A program made the position numbers and the translations under genes. The notes under the pieces are model-generated. The model ran no database searches. It worked only from the letters and a program-made list of their open reading frames with translations, and was not told the origin of the DNA. 63,313 bases of DNA from Gemmatimonadota bacterium (GTDB lineage: Bacteria; Latescibacterota; UBA2968; UBA8231), in assembly GCA_028875345.1 (NCBI GenBank), contig JAPPEG010000236.1, positions 1 through 63,313 on the forward strand, in the 5' to 3' direction. Shown piece after piece: positions 35,559 to 44,272 of the stretch (position 1 is its first letter; the number at the start of each line of letters is the position of its first letter).

Positions 35559-36611
35559 TCAGAAAATGATGTTCAGCGAAATGGGCGTATTGTCTCCTAC
35601 TACTGTCTCTTCACTGCCGATTATATACGCCACGTCAAACTGGAAGCGATTGTATTTTAGCCCAACACCAAAGGTCTTGGTACTCACCTCGCCATCGGTA
35701 TCCTGAGAAAGGCCCGCCCGCAACGCGATAAACGCCTCACCTTCGCGCGCGGAGAGCCCGTATTGGTATTCGCCGCCCACGTGCAGATCCATCTCCTTGA
35801 ACTCGTTGCTCATGCCCTCGTCGGCCCATGCCTTGGCCAAGTTGCTGATAAAAGACCCATCGGCAATCAGCGGTTTGTACAGGTCAAAGGAGAGCATCAG
35901 GTCGTTGTATTGGGTATCCATCACGTCGTAGGCCACTCCGACGACGATATGTTGGGGCAGCGGATCGGCCTGATCGGCATCGATATAGGCGATCTTGGGG
36001 CCTAGGTTGCGCAGGGCCGCGCCAAAGCTGAGGCTGGGAACGGGTTTCCATAAAAAACCTAAATCTGCGGCAAAGCTGTTGCCCACACCTCGGCCCCGCT
36101 CAATGCCGGCCCCCGCATCAGCCAAGTTGCTGCGGATGAACTTCAGGCCGATGCCAGCGGACGTATTGTCGCCGATATGTGCCCCGTAGGCCGCAGACAT
36201 GGCCACGTCATAGCTGCGGAAGGTGCCTTGTTGGTTGCCGCGCTCGTCCGTGCGGATCTGCTCGCCCAAGTTTAGCAGCGCGACGTTGAAGCCAAAGTTG
36301 CCCCACCCCTCCACGGGCTGGGAATAGGCCAAAAACTCGTAGGACAAGTCGTCGGCCAGCTTCGGCAGCCACTTGGTGTGCGAAAGGTGGAGCTTTTTCT
36401 TGCTCTGCCCGACGAGGGCAGCCGGATTGAAGTAGCTCGCCGTGGCGTCATCGGCCACCGCCACGTACGATTCGCCCATGGCAATAGCGCGGGAGCCCGG
36501 CTCGATCAACAATAGCAGCGGAGCACTGCGGCTCTCGGGCGTGGCCCGGACCCCATCGGGCAATGCGCCGACGCAAAGGCCAGCCAACAGCAGGGTCGTC
36601 AGTTTCCTCAT
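35559..36611 (-). CDS. PorV-like T9SS outer-membrane protein
   Basis: A 350-residue outer-membrane barrel with a signal peptide ([23 protein letters not shown]). The family-typical N-terminus is LLLIEPGSRAIAMGESYVAVADDATASYFNPAAL, followed by LHLSHTKWLPKLADDLSYEFLAYSQP and many amphipathic strands to a terminal LNIIF. PorV is the shuttle that carries T9SS cargo to the PorU sortase. Here it sits 96 bp downstream of a PorU-like gene and 115 bp upstream of a sorting-domain protein, so the block probably forms the local T9SS attachment machinery plus cargo. It shares a leader cassette with the gene at 32589. Confidence 0.85.
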   Translation of the reverse strand: MRKLTTLLLAGLCVGALPDGVRATPESRSAPLLLLIEPGSRAIAMGESYVAVADDATASYFNPAALVGQSKKKLHLSHTKWLPKLADDLSYEFLAYSQPVEGWGNFGFNVALLNLGEQIRTDERGNQQGTFRSYDVAMSAAYGAHIGDNTSAGIGLKFIRSNLADAGAGIERGRGVGNSFAADLGFLWKPVPSLSFGAALRNLGPKIAYIDADQADPLPQHIVVGVAYDVMDTQYNDLMLSFDLYKPLIADGSFISNLAKAWADEGMSNEFKEMDLHVGGEYQYGLSAREGEAFIALRAGLSQDTDGEVSTKTFGVGLKYNRFQFDVAYIIGSEETVVGDNTPISLNIIF

Positions 36612-36690
36612 AGCGGAGTCCTCCTCAGCTCGGAATAAAATATAAAAATGATGCCTCTTAGTACTAAGGCGATCTCACTGCTGCAAAGGC
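36577..36690 (-). repeat. shared leader cassette, copy B
   Basis: This is the counterpart of 32555-32647. The start-codon/RBS/signal-peptide stretch at 36577-36632 and the identical 25-bp box at 36666-36690 are conserved. The spacer between them is about 20 bp longer here and AT-rich. Confidence 0.85.
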
Positions 36691-36706
36691 TCTCCTCTCG
36701 CCATGC

Positions 36707-39700
36707 TCACTTGGCGACCTGCAAGACGGCGCGGCGCGCGACCGCAGCACCGCTTTCCCGCGCGGCTTCTATTCGATAAATATACGCGCCGTTGGCCAAA
36801 CCCGGCGGCGGCGTCCAAGGCACTTGGTTGTAGCCAGCGCGCGTCCGCCCGTCTAGCCGCTCTATCAGCCGCCCGGCCAGCGAAAAGACCTCTATCTGTA
36901 CCGCGCGCATGTCGTCTGCTAGCTCATACGTGAAGTAGCCGCTATCGCGCATGGGATTCGGGTAAAATAGGACATTGGCAAGGCTCGTATCGCCTTCGTC
37001 GTCTCCAACCGTGATGACCACGGTCTCACGCGACGAATTGTTGAAGTTGTCCCAAGCCTTCAGGCGAATTTCGTGTTTGCCGATTTCCAATTCGGGCAGG
37101 GGAAATTCGATCACGCCCTGCCGATAATCCCCGCCCTGCACGCTGTACAGCTCCGTCAAGGTGAACAGCTCGCCGTCGATGGCCAGCTCGATTTCGTGCC
37201 CGGTCTCTCCAGTGATGTTGATGCCGCTTTGATCCGCAATCGAGGCCAATAACACCGTCTGCCGCGGAATCGTGCTGCCTTTGGCTCCCTCAAAGCGCAG
37301 GGAAATTTCCGGCCCTTCCACATCCGCTTCCACCCCTTCAGCCGTGCCCGCTAGCACCAGTCCATCCACCGCGCCAAAGGCCGCCGGGCGATCATCGCTC
37401 CAGACGTAGGCGCTGATACGGCCGTTTTGTCCGCCATAAGTAATGTCTTTAGGAACTCGAAACGCAGCGCGGAAGCGGCCCTCGGCTACTGGAAAGCGAC
37501 CGCGAAACATGGGGGCACCAGTCTGCTGGTAAGTATAGCCCTCCAAGTCGCTCTCTTCACTCGAATCAAAGGCCTGCAACCACACTTGGCCCGCATAGGC
37601 AGTGGCCGGCGCACCCGCGGCGTCGAGCACTTGGCCGGCGATGGCTACTTCGCCGAGGGCACGGAGCGAATCGACCACATCGATCTGCACCTGAAAGCGC
37701 GGCATGGCCAAGCGCGTCGCCGGGTCGCCGAAGAGCGAGTAGCGCTGAATATTGCGGAATGTACTGTAGGCATTGGCAGCGTTGGGGCTATACCGCGGCA
37801 ACAGCACTAGCTTGGCTTCGAAAAGGGCTAGCCCAATCGGCACGTGCTCCCGTCCGGTGTGGTACATCTGCCAGTAGAACTGATTGGCCAACTGGACATT
37901 GGTGCCATGCCACCCCACCCGGGTCGCGCAGATCATGCCGATCACGCCCCCGTCTTCCTTCTTCAGGAGCGCTTCGGGCATGGAGATGCGCACTGGATCG
38001 TCGAACACCCCAACTTGACTCGCAGCCGTGTAGAACAAGGGCAGGCGACTGCCGTTTTTGAGTTTGTCCAAATCGCGGGCAAGCAAGAACATACTCTCGT
38101 GAGCCAGCACGTTAAAGCTGCCGTGCCCCAAATAAGTCACAGTGAGCGCGCCCTCGTTGAAGAGCCGGATAAACTCGTCGCGTGCCCGCGGTTTCTCCCG
38201 TCCCTCTAAAGGGAATTGGGCGATGTAGAGTTTGGTCAAGTCCAACGAATTGGGCAGGATGTTGCGGGCCATGTATTCGCTATCGTTGATGAAGAACGAC
38301 TCGACAGTAGCCGGCTTGTCTCGATTGAGCAAGTCGTCCGAAACTAATGCCTGTCGGCTCTGCCAAGGCCCCAATTCGGGCGTGCGGTCATAGGCGATGA
38401 TTTTATCGACGACCACGTCGGCCTCGGCCGCAGTCTGCACCGTCAGCCGCCCAACGGCCATGTCGGGATACAAATCGCCGCCCACCACGCGCGTGTACCA
38501 CTCGTCGTACGTGCTGTCGCCGTCTTGGAACGGCGGGATCCAATTGCCCTGACTGAGGGCTGAGTTGTTTTTGTAATCGTACGAGCCATCGCCGATCAAG
38601 GCCACAAATAGCGGCGCGGGATCCCAGTGCTCGGCCGCGTAGGCGAGAAAATTGCGGATCGCCGCCGGGTCTAAAAGGCCACCGGAAAATTCGTCGTAGA
38701 TGTCTTGGACGTCGATGGCCATTGTCCGTAGGGGTGGACCGAAGCGGTCGTCTTCAGCCCGCCATTGTGCCAAGCGCTCGGCCGCAGCGCGAAAATCGCG
38801 GTGGTAAATCGCCACCCAATCGGCCCCCCGGCTCCTAGTCGTCAAGTCGCCGGGCCAATCGAGTTCAATGCGCACCGGGCGCTTCCAAGTCGCCGGGCCG
38901 CCCACTGCGTAATGACGCGGCACATCCCCGGGTCGATCCTGAAAAATTACCGTCCCGGCCTGCGCATCGTATTCGAAGTCCACGATCTCGGCCAAACCCG
39001 CAGACACCTCAAAGACGCGCGGCTGCTCGTCGGCAAAACCCGCGAGGCGGAATTGCGTGGTGCCCGTCAGCGGATAGCTGAAGAACAGTTCGCCGCGCTC
39101 GGCGACAAAGCCCCGGCTGTACTCCACCTCGTGCCAGTCGAAGCGAGACGGATTGCCGGAGTGAAAGATCCCCAAGTGGTTCAGCCCCTCCTGCGCTCCT
39201 CGTGTCGCCCACAGCGTATCGGATGTAACATACCTCTGGCCCGATTCCTCTGGGATCGCAAAAGCCGCTGTTCCAATAGTCTCTTCGTTCCAGCGCACCT
39301 CAAACCGCGGCCGCGTCCCACGCACCCCAATAAAGCCCAAACGCACGGCCACCGGCTCGGAGGCGGCCTGCCGCACCACTATCGGAAAATTGCGCGCATT
39401 GCCGCGAAAGTCCTCCCAGTACCAATTGTAGCCGGACTTAATCCCTACGAGTTGGTTGAGAATGAACTGCTCGGCTTCCTCGTGGATTCGCACCCGATAG
39501 CTCGTGGGCTGCTGAGGGTCGGACTCCACCAGAGCACCGCTCCTTTGCTCGGCTCGCCGCCCCTCGCCTCCACCGCCAAAACCCAGCCAGTACGCATTCT
39601 CGCGCGTGTAAAGATTGTGCCGATACTGAAACGAGCGGCTGGCCGGAACGTATTCCCAACGGCTGACCGGCTCGGCCCAAAACAAGACGAAGTCGTCCGC

Positions 39701-40432
39701 GTCCAAGCGGCCATCGCCCCCGTCTTCTACGACCAAGCCCTCCTCCCGTAGGGCTTGAGGCGGGTTTATCTCGTCGATGGGTAAGGCGTTGCCTCCGCCG
39801 TAGTGTAGGCGCAAACTCGCTGGATCGACGTCGCCAAGCGACACCCCAGCGGCCTCTAAGTCGGCTCCCGATATCCTGTAGATTCCCTCTTCCGCGACGG
39901 AGATCCGCAGCCAAGTCCCTTCCTGCAACGCGGCTTTGCGCGCCGGCCGCCGCTTGCGTGGCAATCGCCAGTTCTTGGCTTGCTCGGGATTGACGAGCAG
40001 CCCTCGGTAGAACGCTTCGCCCCAAGGGTCGGCAACGCGAGAGCCGCTGCTGCCGGTCACGTGCAGATCAACGACGATGCGATCATACAGAGTCCGCATC
40101 CCATCCGCTTCGACGCGCGGGGCAAACGCCACCGGAACGACGCGCTGGCGACGCACAAAACCGCTTTCGCCGAGGAAGACCGGACCGGGCGTGGGCACGT
40201 CGTCTTCAGTGGCGCGATCCGTCCGCGCCACGCGGGCTTCGACCAACTCCAAGCGAACCTGTCCGTCGGTCGGGACGCCGACTAAGGCACCACGCCCCTG
40301 CTCCAATTCTCGGCCCTCGGGCAGCCAAACCAACCGCAGGCGCTGTGGCGTCTGTTCGCTCACGCGCAATTCCGCCATGGCCGCACTCCCGCAAAAAAGC
40401 GCGAGCACCCAAAAACAGCATTTGAATCTCAT
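36707..40432 (-). CDS. PorU-like peptidase C25 (gingipain-fold) protein, Ser in place of catalytic Cys
   Basis: A 1241-residue exported protein. The signal peptide is CFWVLALFCGSAAMA. A beta-rich N-terminal half carries EGTWLRISVAEEGIYRISGADLEAAGV, typical of PorU-type propeptides. The C25 domain has LIGDGSYDYKN, DMAVGRLTV, VTYLGHGSF (H770) and FYTAASQVGVFDDP. In PorU and gingipains the last block carries the nucleophilic Cys; here that position is S805 (codon AGT). The C-terminus (NVLFYPNPMRDSGYF ... GAYIYRIEA) is a sorting-domain-like module. PorU is the T9SS sortase that cleaves sorting domains. Position next to PorV supports that role, but activity is doubtful. Divergent from rpmB across 146 bp. 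Confidence 0.8.
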   Translation of the reverse strand: MRFKCCFWVLALFCGSAAMAELRVSEQTPQRLRLVWLPEGRELEQGRGALVGVPTDGQVRLELVEARVARTDRATEDDVPTPGPVFLGESGFVRRQRVVPVAFAPRVEADGMRTLYDRIVVDLHVTGSSGSRVADPWGEAFYRGLLVNPEQAKNWRLPRKRRPARKAALQEGTWLRISVAEEGIYRISGADLEAAGVSLGDVDPASLRLHYGGGNALPIDEINPPQALREEGLVVEDGGDGRLDADDFVLFWAEPVSRWEYVPASRSFQYRHNLYTRENAYWLGFGGGGEGRRAEQRSGALVESDPQQPTSYRVRIHEEAEQFILNQLVGIKSGYNWYWEDFRGNARNFPIVVRQAASEPVAVRLGFIGVRGTRPRFEVRWNEETIGTAAFAIPEESGQRYVTSDTLWATRGAQEGLNHLGIFHSGNPSRFDWHEVEYSRGFVAERGELFFSYPLTGTTQFRLAGFADEQPRVFEVSAGLAEIVDFEYDAQAGTVIFQDRPGDVPRHYAVGGPATWKRPVRIELDWPGDLTTRSRGADWVAIYHRDFRAAAERLAQWRAEDDRFGPPLRTMAIDVQDIYDEFSGGLLDPAAIRNFLAYAAEHWDPAPLFVALIGDGSYDYKNNSALSQGNWIPPFQDGDSTYDEWYTRVVGGDLYPDMAVGRLTVQTAAEADVVVDKIIAYDRTPELGPWQSRQALVSDDLLNRDKPATVESFFINDSEYMARNILPNSLDLTKLYIAQFPLEGREKPRARDEFIRLFNEGALTVTYLGHGSFNVLAHESMFLLARDLDKLKNGSRLPLFYTAASQVGVFDDPVRISMPEALLKKEDGGVIGMICATRVGWHGTNVQLANQFYWQMYHTGREHVPIGLALFEAKLVLLPRYSPNAANAYSTFRNIQRYSLFGDPATRLAMPRFQVQIDVVDSLRALGEVAIAGQVLDAAGAPATAYAGQVWLQAFDSSEESDLEGYTYQQTGAPMFRGRFPVAEGRFRAAFRVPKDITYGGQNGRISAYVWSDDRPAAFGAVDGLVLAGTAEGVEADVEGPEISLRFEGAKGSTIPRQTVLLASIADQSGINITGETGHEIELAIDGELFTLTELYSVQGGDYRQGVIEFPLPELEIGKHEIRLKAWDNFNNSSRETVVITVGDDEGDTSLANVLFYPNPMRDSGYFTYELADDMRAVQIEVFSLAGRLIERLDGRTRAGYNQVPWTPPPGLANGAYIYRIEAARESGAAVARRAVLQVAK

Positions 40433-40523
40433 AAAGTGGTATAGGCGGGATAGGTCATTAGATCGTGGTGATTGGCACTTTTAAGGTCATTCCAAGCCCT
40501 CTTTTTGTCAAGAGCATCTCACC

Positions 40524-40573
40524 TTGACTTATCGGCTCAGTGCCGCTATGTTTTATAGTTTCTTACAGGGAGG
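40524..40573 (+). promoter_or_regulatory. rpmB promoter and RBS
   Basis: TTGACT (40524-40529), a 17-bp spacer and TATGTT (40547-40552) form a good sigma70-type promoter. GGGAGG (40568-40573) precedes the rpmB ATG by 5 bp. The whole lies in the 146-bp divergent gap shared with the PorU-like gene. Confidence 0.6.
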
Positions 40574-40578
40574 CACTC

Positions 40579-40806
40579 ATGGCCAGACAATGCAGCCTGA
40601 CCAAAGTTAAGGGCCTAGTTGGCAACAGCGTCAGTCACTCGCAGCGCAAAACCAAGCGCGTCCAACAGCCTAATCTCATCAAAAAGCGCATCTTCATTCC
40701 CGAGGAAAACCGCACCATCACTCTCCGCCTGACTGCCCGTGCCCTACGTACTTTAAACAAAAAAGGCATCCATCAGTTCCTGAAAGAAAACGGAGTCAAA
40801 GTCTGA
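40579..40806 (+). CDS. rpmB: 50S ribosomal protein bL28
   Basis: A 75-residue bL28 of the large ribosomal subunit. It opens MARQCSLTKVKGLVGNSVSHSQ and continues KTKRVQQPNL, matching the family 'C..tGk.p..GN.vSHs...tkr....Nl' pattern, with VKV at the end. I used the ATG at 40579, just after GGGAGG, instead of the frame start at 40540. Only one cysteine remains of the zinc-ribbon type, so this is a zinc-free form. glcE follows 28 bp downstream with no visible terminator. Confidence 0.93.
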   Translation: MARQCSLTKVKGLVGNSVSHSQRKTKRVQQPNLIKKRIFIPEENRTITLRLTARALRTLNKKGIHQFLKENGVKV

Positions 40807-40834
40807 GCGGGCAAAAGCCCTAGCCTCCGCGCAC

Positions 40835-41950
40835 ATGAATCAAGGCGACGACGCAGCCGACGTCATCCAAGAGCGAGTTCGCCACGCCCTAGCCGAAAAC
40901 GCGGCCCTAAAAATTTTTGCTGGCCGCACCAAATCCTTTCTCGGACGCCACCACCAAGGAATCCCACTCGACCTCTCCGCTCTGACCGGCATTATCAGCT
41001 ACGAGCCGAACGAGTTGGTCCTAGTCGCTCTCCCAGGCACCAAGCTGAGCGAAATAGAAGCCCTGTGCCACGGCGAAAACCAGTACTTCGCTTTTGAGCC
41101 GCCCGCTTGGGGTGCGGCCGCGACCATCGGCGGCACCGTGGCTTGCAACCTCTCGGGGCCGCGGCGTTTTAAGATGGGTGCCCTGCGCGATCACTTGCTC
41201 GGAGCCGAACTGATCGACGGCCGCGGCGAGCGCATTCGCACCGGTGGCAAAGTCGTCAAAAACGTCACGGGCTACGATCTATCCAAGGTACTCGCTGGCT
41301 CCTTTGGGACGCTGGGAGTGCTCACCGAAGTCTGCCTCAAGGTCTGGCCGTGCCCTGAAACCCAAGCAACCCTGTTCATTCACGGGCTGACGCCCACAGC
41401 GGCACTAGCGCGAATTCTCGTTTGGGCGGCGCGGCCCCTCCAAATCACAGGCCTAGTCTGCGACGCCGACCGGTTAGCCGCCCGCGTCGAAGGCCCAGCA
41501 CCAGCAGTGCGGAAGCAGCTAGCAACGCTGCGCGAAGAAGAATCAGCCGAGTCGGAGATAATAGAAGAGGCAGAATCGCAAGCCTTCTGGCGACACTGGC
41601 GCGAGCTTGAATGGCTGGTTCCAGCCGAGGGCCAACAGCGCTGGCGCTTTTCTGGACCGCCGACCAAAATGGCGCAATTAATGAAAGCGCTAGAGGCCGA
41701 GGGACTGAGCCAGTGGGGACTGGACTGGGCCGGCGGCTTGCTGTGGGCATTGTTGCCAGTGGCCGCCCAAGCCGCGCATTTGCATCGCATCGCCGCACGC
41801 CACCAAGCCATCGGCTGGCGCTTTGCAGCCGACGACCACAACGAAGACGCCTTTACTCCGCTCAGCACCGGCGCGGCGCGCATGAATAAGATGCTCAAGC
41901 GCGCCCTCGATCCCCAAGGCATTTTCAACCCCGGTAAAATGTACGCCTAG
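40835..41950 (+). CDS. glcE: glycolate oxidase FAD-binding subunit-like (GlcE)
   Basis: A 371-residue FAD-binding (PCMH-type) oxidoreductase. FAD-pocket marks are LKIFAGRTKSFLGR, LDLSALTGIISYEPNELVLVALPGTKL, PPAWGAAATIGGTVACNLSGPRRFKMGALRDHLLGAELIDG and KVVKNVTGYDLSKVLAGSFGTLGV. It ends IFNPGKMYA. All match GlcE, one of three subunits of bacterial glycolate oxidase (glycolate to glyoxylate). glcD and glcF are absent from the window, so it is an orphan here. Its 3' end overlaps the convergent enolase-superfamily gene by 4 bp. Confidence 0.8.
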   Translation: MNQGDDAADVIQERVRHALAENAALKIFAGRTKSFLGRHHQGIPLDLSALTGIISYEPNELVLVALPGTKLSEIEALCHGENQYFAFEPPAWGAAATIGGTVACNLSGPRRFKMGALRDHLLGAELIDGRGERIRTGGKVVKNVTGYDLSKVLAGSFGTLGVLTEVCLKVWPCPETQATLFIHGLTPTAALARILVWAARPLQITGLVCDADRLAARVEGPAPAVRKQLATLREEESAESEIIEEAESQAFWRHWRELEWLVPAEGQQRWRFSGPPTKMAQLMKALEAEGLSQWGLDWAGGLLWALLPVAAQAAHLHRIAARHQAIGWRFAADDHNEDAFTPLSTGAARMNKMLKRALDPQGIFNPGKMYA

Positions 41951-43131
41951 TAGATCTCGCCTGGACGATAGTCCGGCGGCGGCATTTCCCGTTCGCTGAG
42001 CCACAGCGCCCGACCAATCCTCGCCTGAATGTATTGATAGTCATAGCTCGTATCTGGAGCGGCGATGTTGCCCTGCGACGGGTATTGGGCAATCGCCTCC
42101 TCGACCAGGTCCACGCCCAGCCCAGGCGCATCCGGCACCGCGATATGGCTATCGATCACTTCGGGCTGACCAGTCATCACCTCGTAGCGCTGCGGCACAT
42201 CGTCGGCTAGGTGCTCCAAAATTAGGAAGTTGGGCAGCGTGGCCATTAGGTGTACGGCCGCCATTTCGGCCACCGGCCCCAACGAGCCGTCGTGCGGAGC
42301 CATCGTGCAGTAGTGCGCCTCGGCCATAGCGGCGATCTTCTTCATCTGCGACAGCCCCCCAGCGCGGCCCGTATCCGGCTGCACTACATCGATGATTTCG
42401 CGCTCAATCAGCTCCTTTACCCCCCAAATGGTGGCGTGGCGTTCGCCCGCGGCAATGGGAATATCTACTGCGTCGGCAACCCGAGCGAGGGCGTCGATGT
42501 TTTCAGGAGCTACTGGATCCTCGTAAAACAGCAGGTCGTAGTCTTCAAGTGCGCGGCCCAAGGCAATGGCGTCGCGCGTCGTCAGCCAAGGCGGGCCGTG
42601 GACATCGACCATGAGATCCACCTCGTCGCCGACCTCCTTGCGGATGGCAGCAACCGTTTCGACGCAGTTGTTGATACCCCCGGTCTTGATCGCCGTATAG
42701 CCTTGATCGACCAAGGCGCGCGCCCGCTCTGTCTCGTGCGCGTGGGCATAGACCCGCACCCGGTCGCGCATTTTGCCACCCAAGATATTCCACACCGGCT
42801 GCCCGAGGGCTTTGCCCTTGATGTCCCACAAGGCCATCTCAATGCCGGTCATGGCACCAGAGCCGACGATGCCGGTCATGCCGTGGCCCATCATCGCCAC
42901 CTGCATTTTGCCCCACAGCCGCTCGATGTGAAACGGGTCTTCGCCGATCATCAAAGGCGTTAGATCGTGGATGGCCGTTTCGACCACGCGCGGCCAGCCC
43001 GATGCTTCGCCCACGCCGTAGATGCCAGCGTCGGTTTCGACCTTGACAAAGAGCCAGTTGCGCGCCGACCAACCACTCGCCTGCGGCGGCGCACACTGCA
43101 TCAAATAGGTCTTGATCTGAGTAATTTTCAC
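41947..43131 (-). CDS. mandelate racemase/galactonate dehydratase-like enolase-superfamily enzyme
   Basis: A 394-residue enolase-superfamily acid-sugar dehydratase or racemase. The capping domain opens MKITQIKTYLMQCAPP. The barrel has KTGG, the metal ligands Asp in LMVDVHGPPW, Glu in LFYEDPVAPEN and Glu in AAGERHATIW, and the C-terminal base His in MAPHDGSLG, characteristic of the mandelate racemase subgroup. Substrate cannot be told; acid sugars such as galactonate are usual. The gene is divergent from the polyprenyl synthase gene across a 160-bp AT-rich gap and convergent with glcE. It fits the sugar-catabolic flavour of the accessory genes at 58614-61634. Confidence 0.85.
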   Translation of the reverse strand: MKITQIKTYLMQCAPPQASGWSARNWLFVKVETDAGIYGVGEASGWPRVVETAIHDLTPLMIGEDPFHIERLWGKMQVAMMGHGMTGIVGSGAMTGIEMALWDIKGKALGQPVWNILGGKMRDRVRVYAHAHETERARALVDQGYTAIKTGGINNCVETVAAIRKEVGDEVDLMVDVHGPPWLTTRDAIALGRALEDYDLLFYEDPVAPENIDALARVADAVDIPIAAGERHATIWGVKELIEREIIDVVQPDTGRAGGLSQMKKIAAMAEAHYCTMAPHDGSLGPVAEMAAVHLMATLPNFLILEHLADDVPQRYEVMTGQPEVIDSHIAVPDAPGLGVDLVEEAIAQYPSQGNIAAPDTSYDYQYIQARIGRALWLSEREMPPPDYRPGEIY

Positions 43132-43291
43132 AGCGGTCTCCCCGTGTTGTAATGAAGCGACAAGTATAATTCATAGAGCGAAATCAATCCATTGGCAGCA
43201 CTCTGTGCATAGATTGACAGGCATATTTTCAATACTTAGCTTCTAAATTTTCTATTTATTTAGTGATTTAACTTCGACAGATGCCTTTCTC

Positions 43292-44260
43292 ATGGATCCC
43301 TGCATAGGTCTGATCGATCAAGAACTGGCCCGGTTTGAAAAGCGGCTCAACGCCGAGCTCAATGCCGATGTCGAGCTGGTCCACATCATTGCCCGCTACA
43401 TGGCCACCCTCAAGGGCAAGCGCCTTCGGCCAGCCCTCATCCTGCTCGTGGCCAAAGCGTCTGGCCGCTGGAACGAACAGCTAATCGACACAGCCGTGGC
43501 CGTCGAAATGATTCACGCCGCCACCATGGCCCACGACGACGTAGTGGACTCAGCGACCGTGCGCCGAGGCCGAGAGACGGTCAACGAGTGCTGGACCGGG
43601 CAGATTGCAGTACTCATGGGCGACTTTCTCCTCGCGCGCGCACTGCGCCTGCTAATCGGAACCGGCAATCTGCAAGTCCTGAGCGCAGTCGCGCACGCCA
43701 CCGAGCGGCTGAGCATAGGCGAGATATTTGAAATCCAGATCGGCACTCAGTGCGATACGCGCGAAGAGTCGTACTTTGCCATGGTCAGCGACAAGACGGC
43801 TTCTCTGATCTCGGCCGCAGCGCGGATTGGCGCGATTCTCGCCGGCGCATCGGACGAGGTCGTGCAATCCATGGGGCGCTACGGAGAGTCGCTCGGCCGT
43901 GCCTTCCAAGTCGCCGACGACATCCTCGACCTCACCAGCGATCAGGCGACCATGGGCAAGCCCGTCGGGCACGACCTGCGCGAAGGCAAGATCACCTTGC
44001 CATTGATACGCGCCCTACAGCAAGCCCCTTTAGCTGCCCGGTCCGAGATGGAGGCCCTTTTGGCCCGGCCCGACAAAGACGAAGCCGAATGGGCGCAGAT
44101 CGTAGCCTTTGTCGAAGAGTACCGAGGAGTCGCCGCCGCCACCGAGACTGCGCACGAATACGCCGCCCAAGCTCAGCAATGCCTAAAAGTACTGGCCCCT
44201 TCCCCGGCCCGCGCCGCGCTAGAACGAGCCGTACAGCTCGTCGTCGAACGCAACAATTGA
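43292..44260 (+). CDS. long-chain polyprenyl diphosphate synthase
   Basis: A 322-residue all-helical trans-isoprenyl diphosphate synthase, making the isoprenoid chain for a quinone. The first Asp-rich motif is AHDDVVDSATVRRG and the second VADDILDLT. GKRLRPALILLVAKASG binds the allylic substrate and GEIFEIQIGTQCDT follows. Chain length (IspB/HepT-like) cannot be set by eye. A TTGACA at 43214-43219 in the AT-rich upstream gap may be its -35, but no good -10 matches. apbE follows 12 bp after its stop. Confidence 0.9.
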   Translation: MDPCIGLIDQELARFEKRLNAELNADVELVHIIARYMATLKGKRLRPALILLVAKASGRWNEQLIDTAVAVEMIHAATMAHDDVVDSATVRRGRETVNECWTGQIAVLMGDFLLARALRLLIGTGNLQVLSAVAHATERLSIGEIFEIQIGTQCDTREESYFAMVSDKTASLISAAARIGAILAGASDEVVQSMGRYGESLGRAFQVADDILDLTSDQATMGKPVGHDLREGKITLPLIRALQQAPLAARSEMEALLARPDKDEAEWAQIVAFVEEYRGVAAATETAHEYAAQAQQCLKVLAPSPARAALERAVQLVVERNN

Positions 44261-44272
44261 CGCGACTAGCCC

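Noticed and set aside
40809-40820. GGGCAAAAGCCC hairpin after rpmB
   Set aside because: The stem is only 4 bp and no T-run follows, so it is not a credible terminator.
43132-43291. TTGACA at 43214 as promoter for the polyprenyl synthase gene
   Set aside because: No acceptable -10 lies at 16-18 bp, so it was noted in the gene entry but not listed as a promoter.
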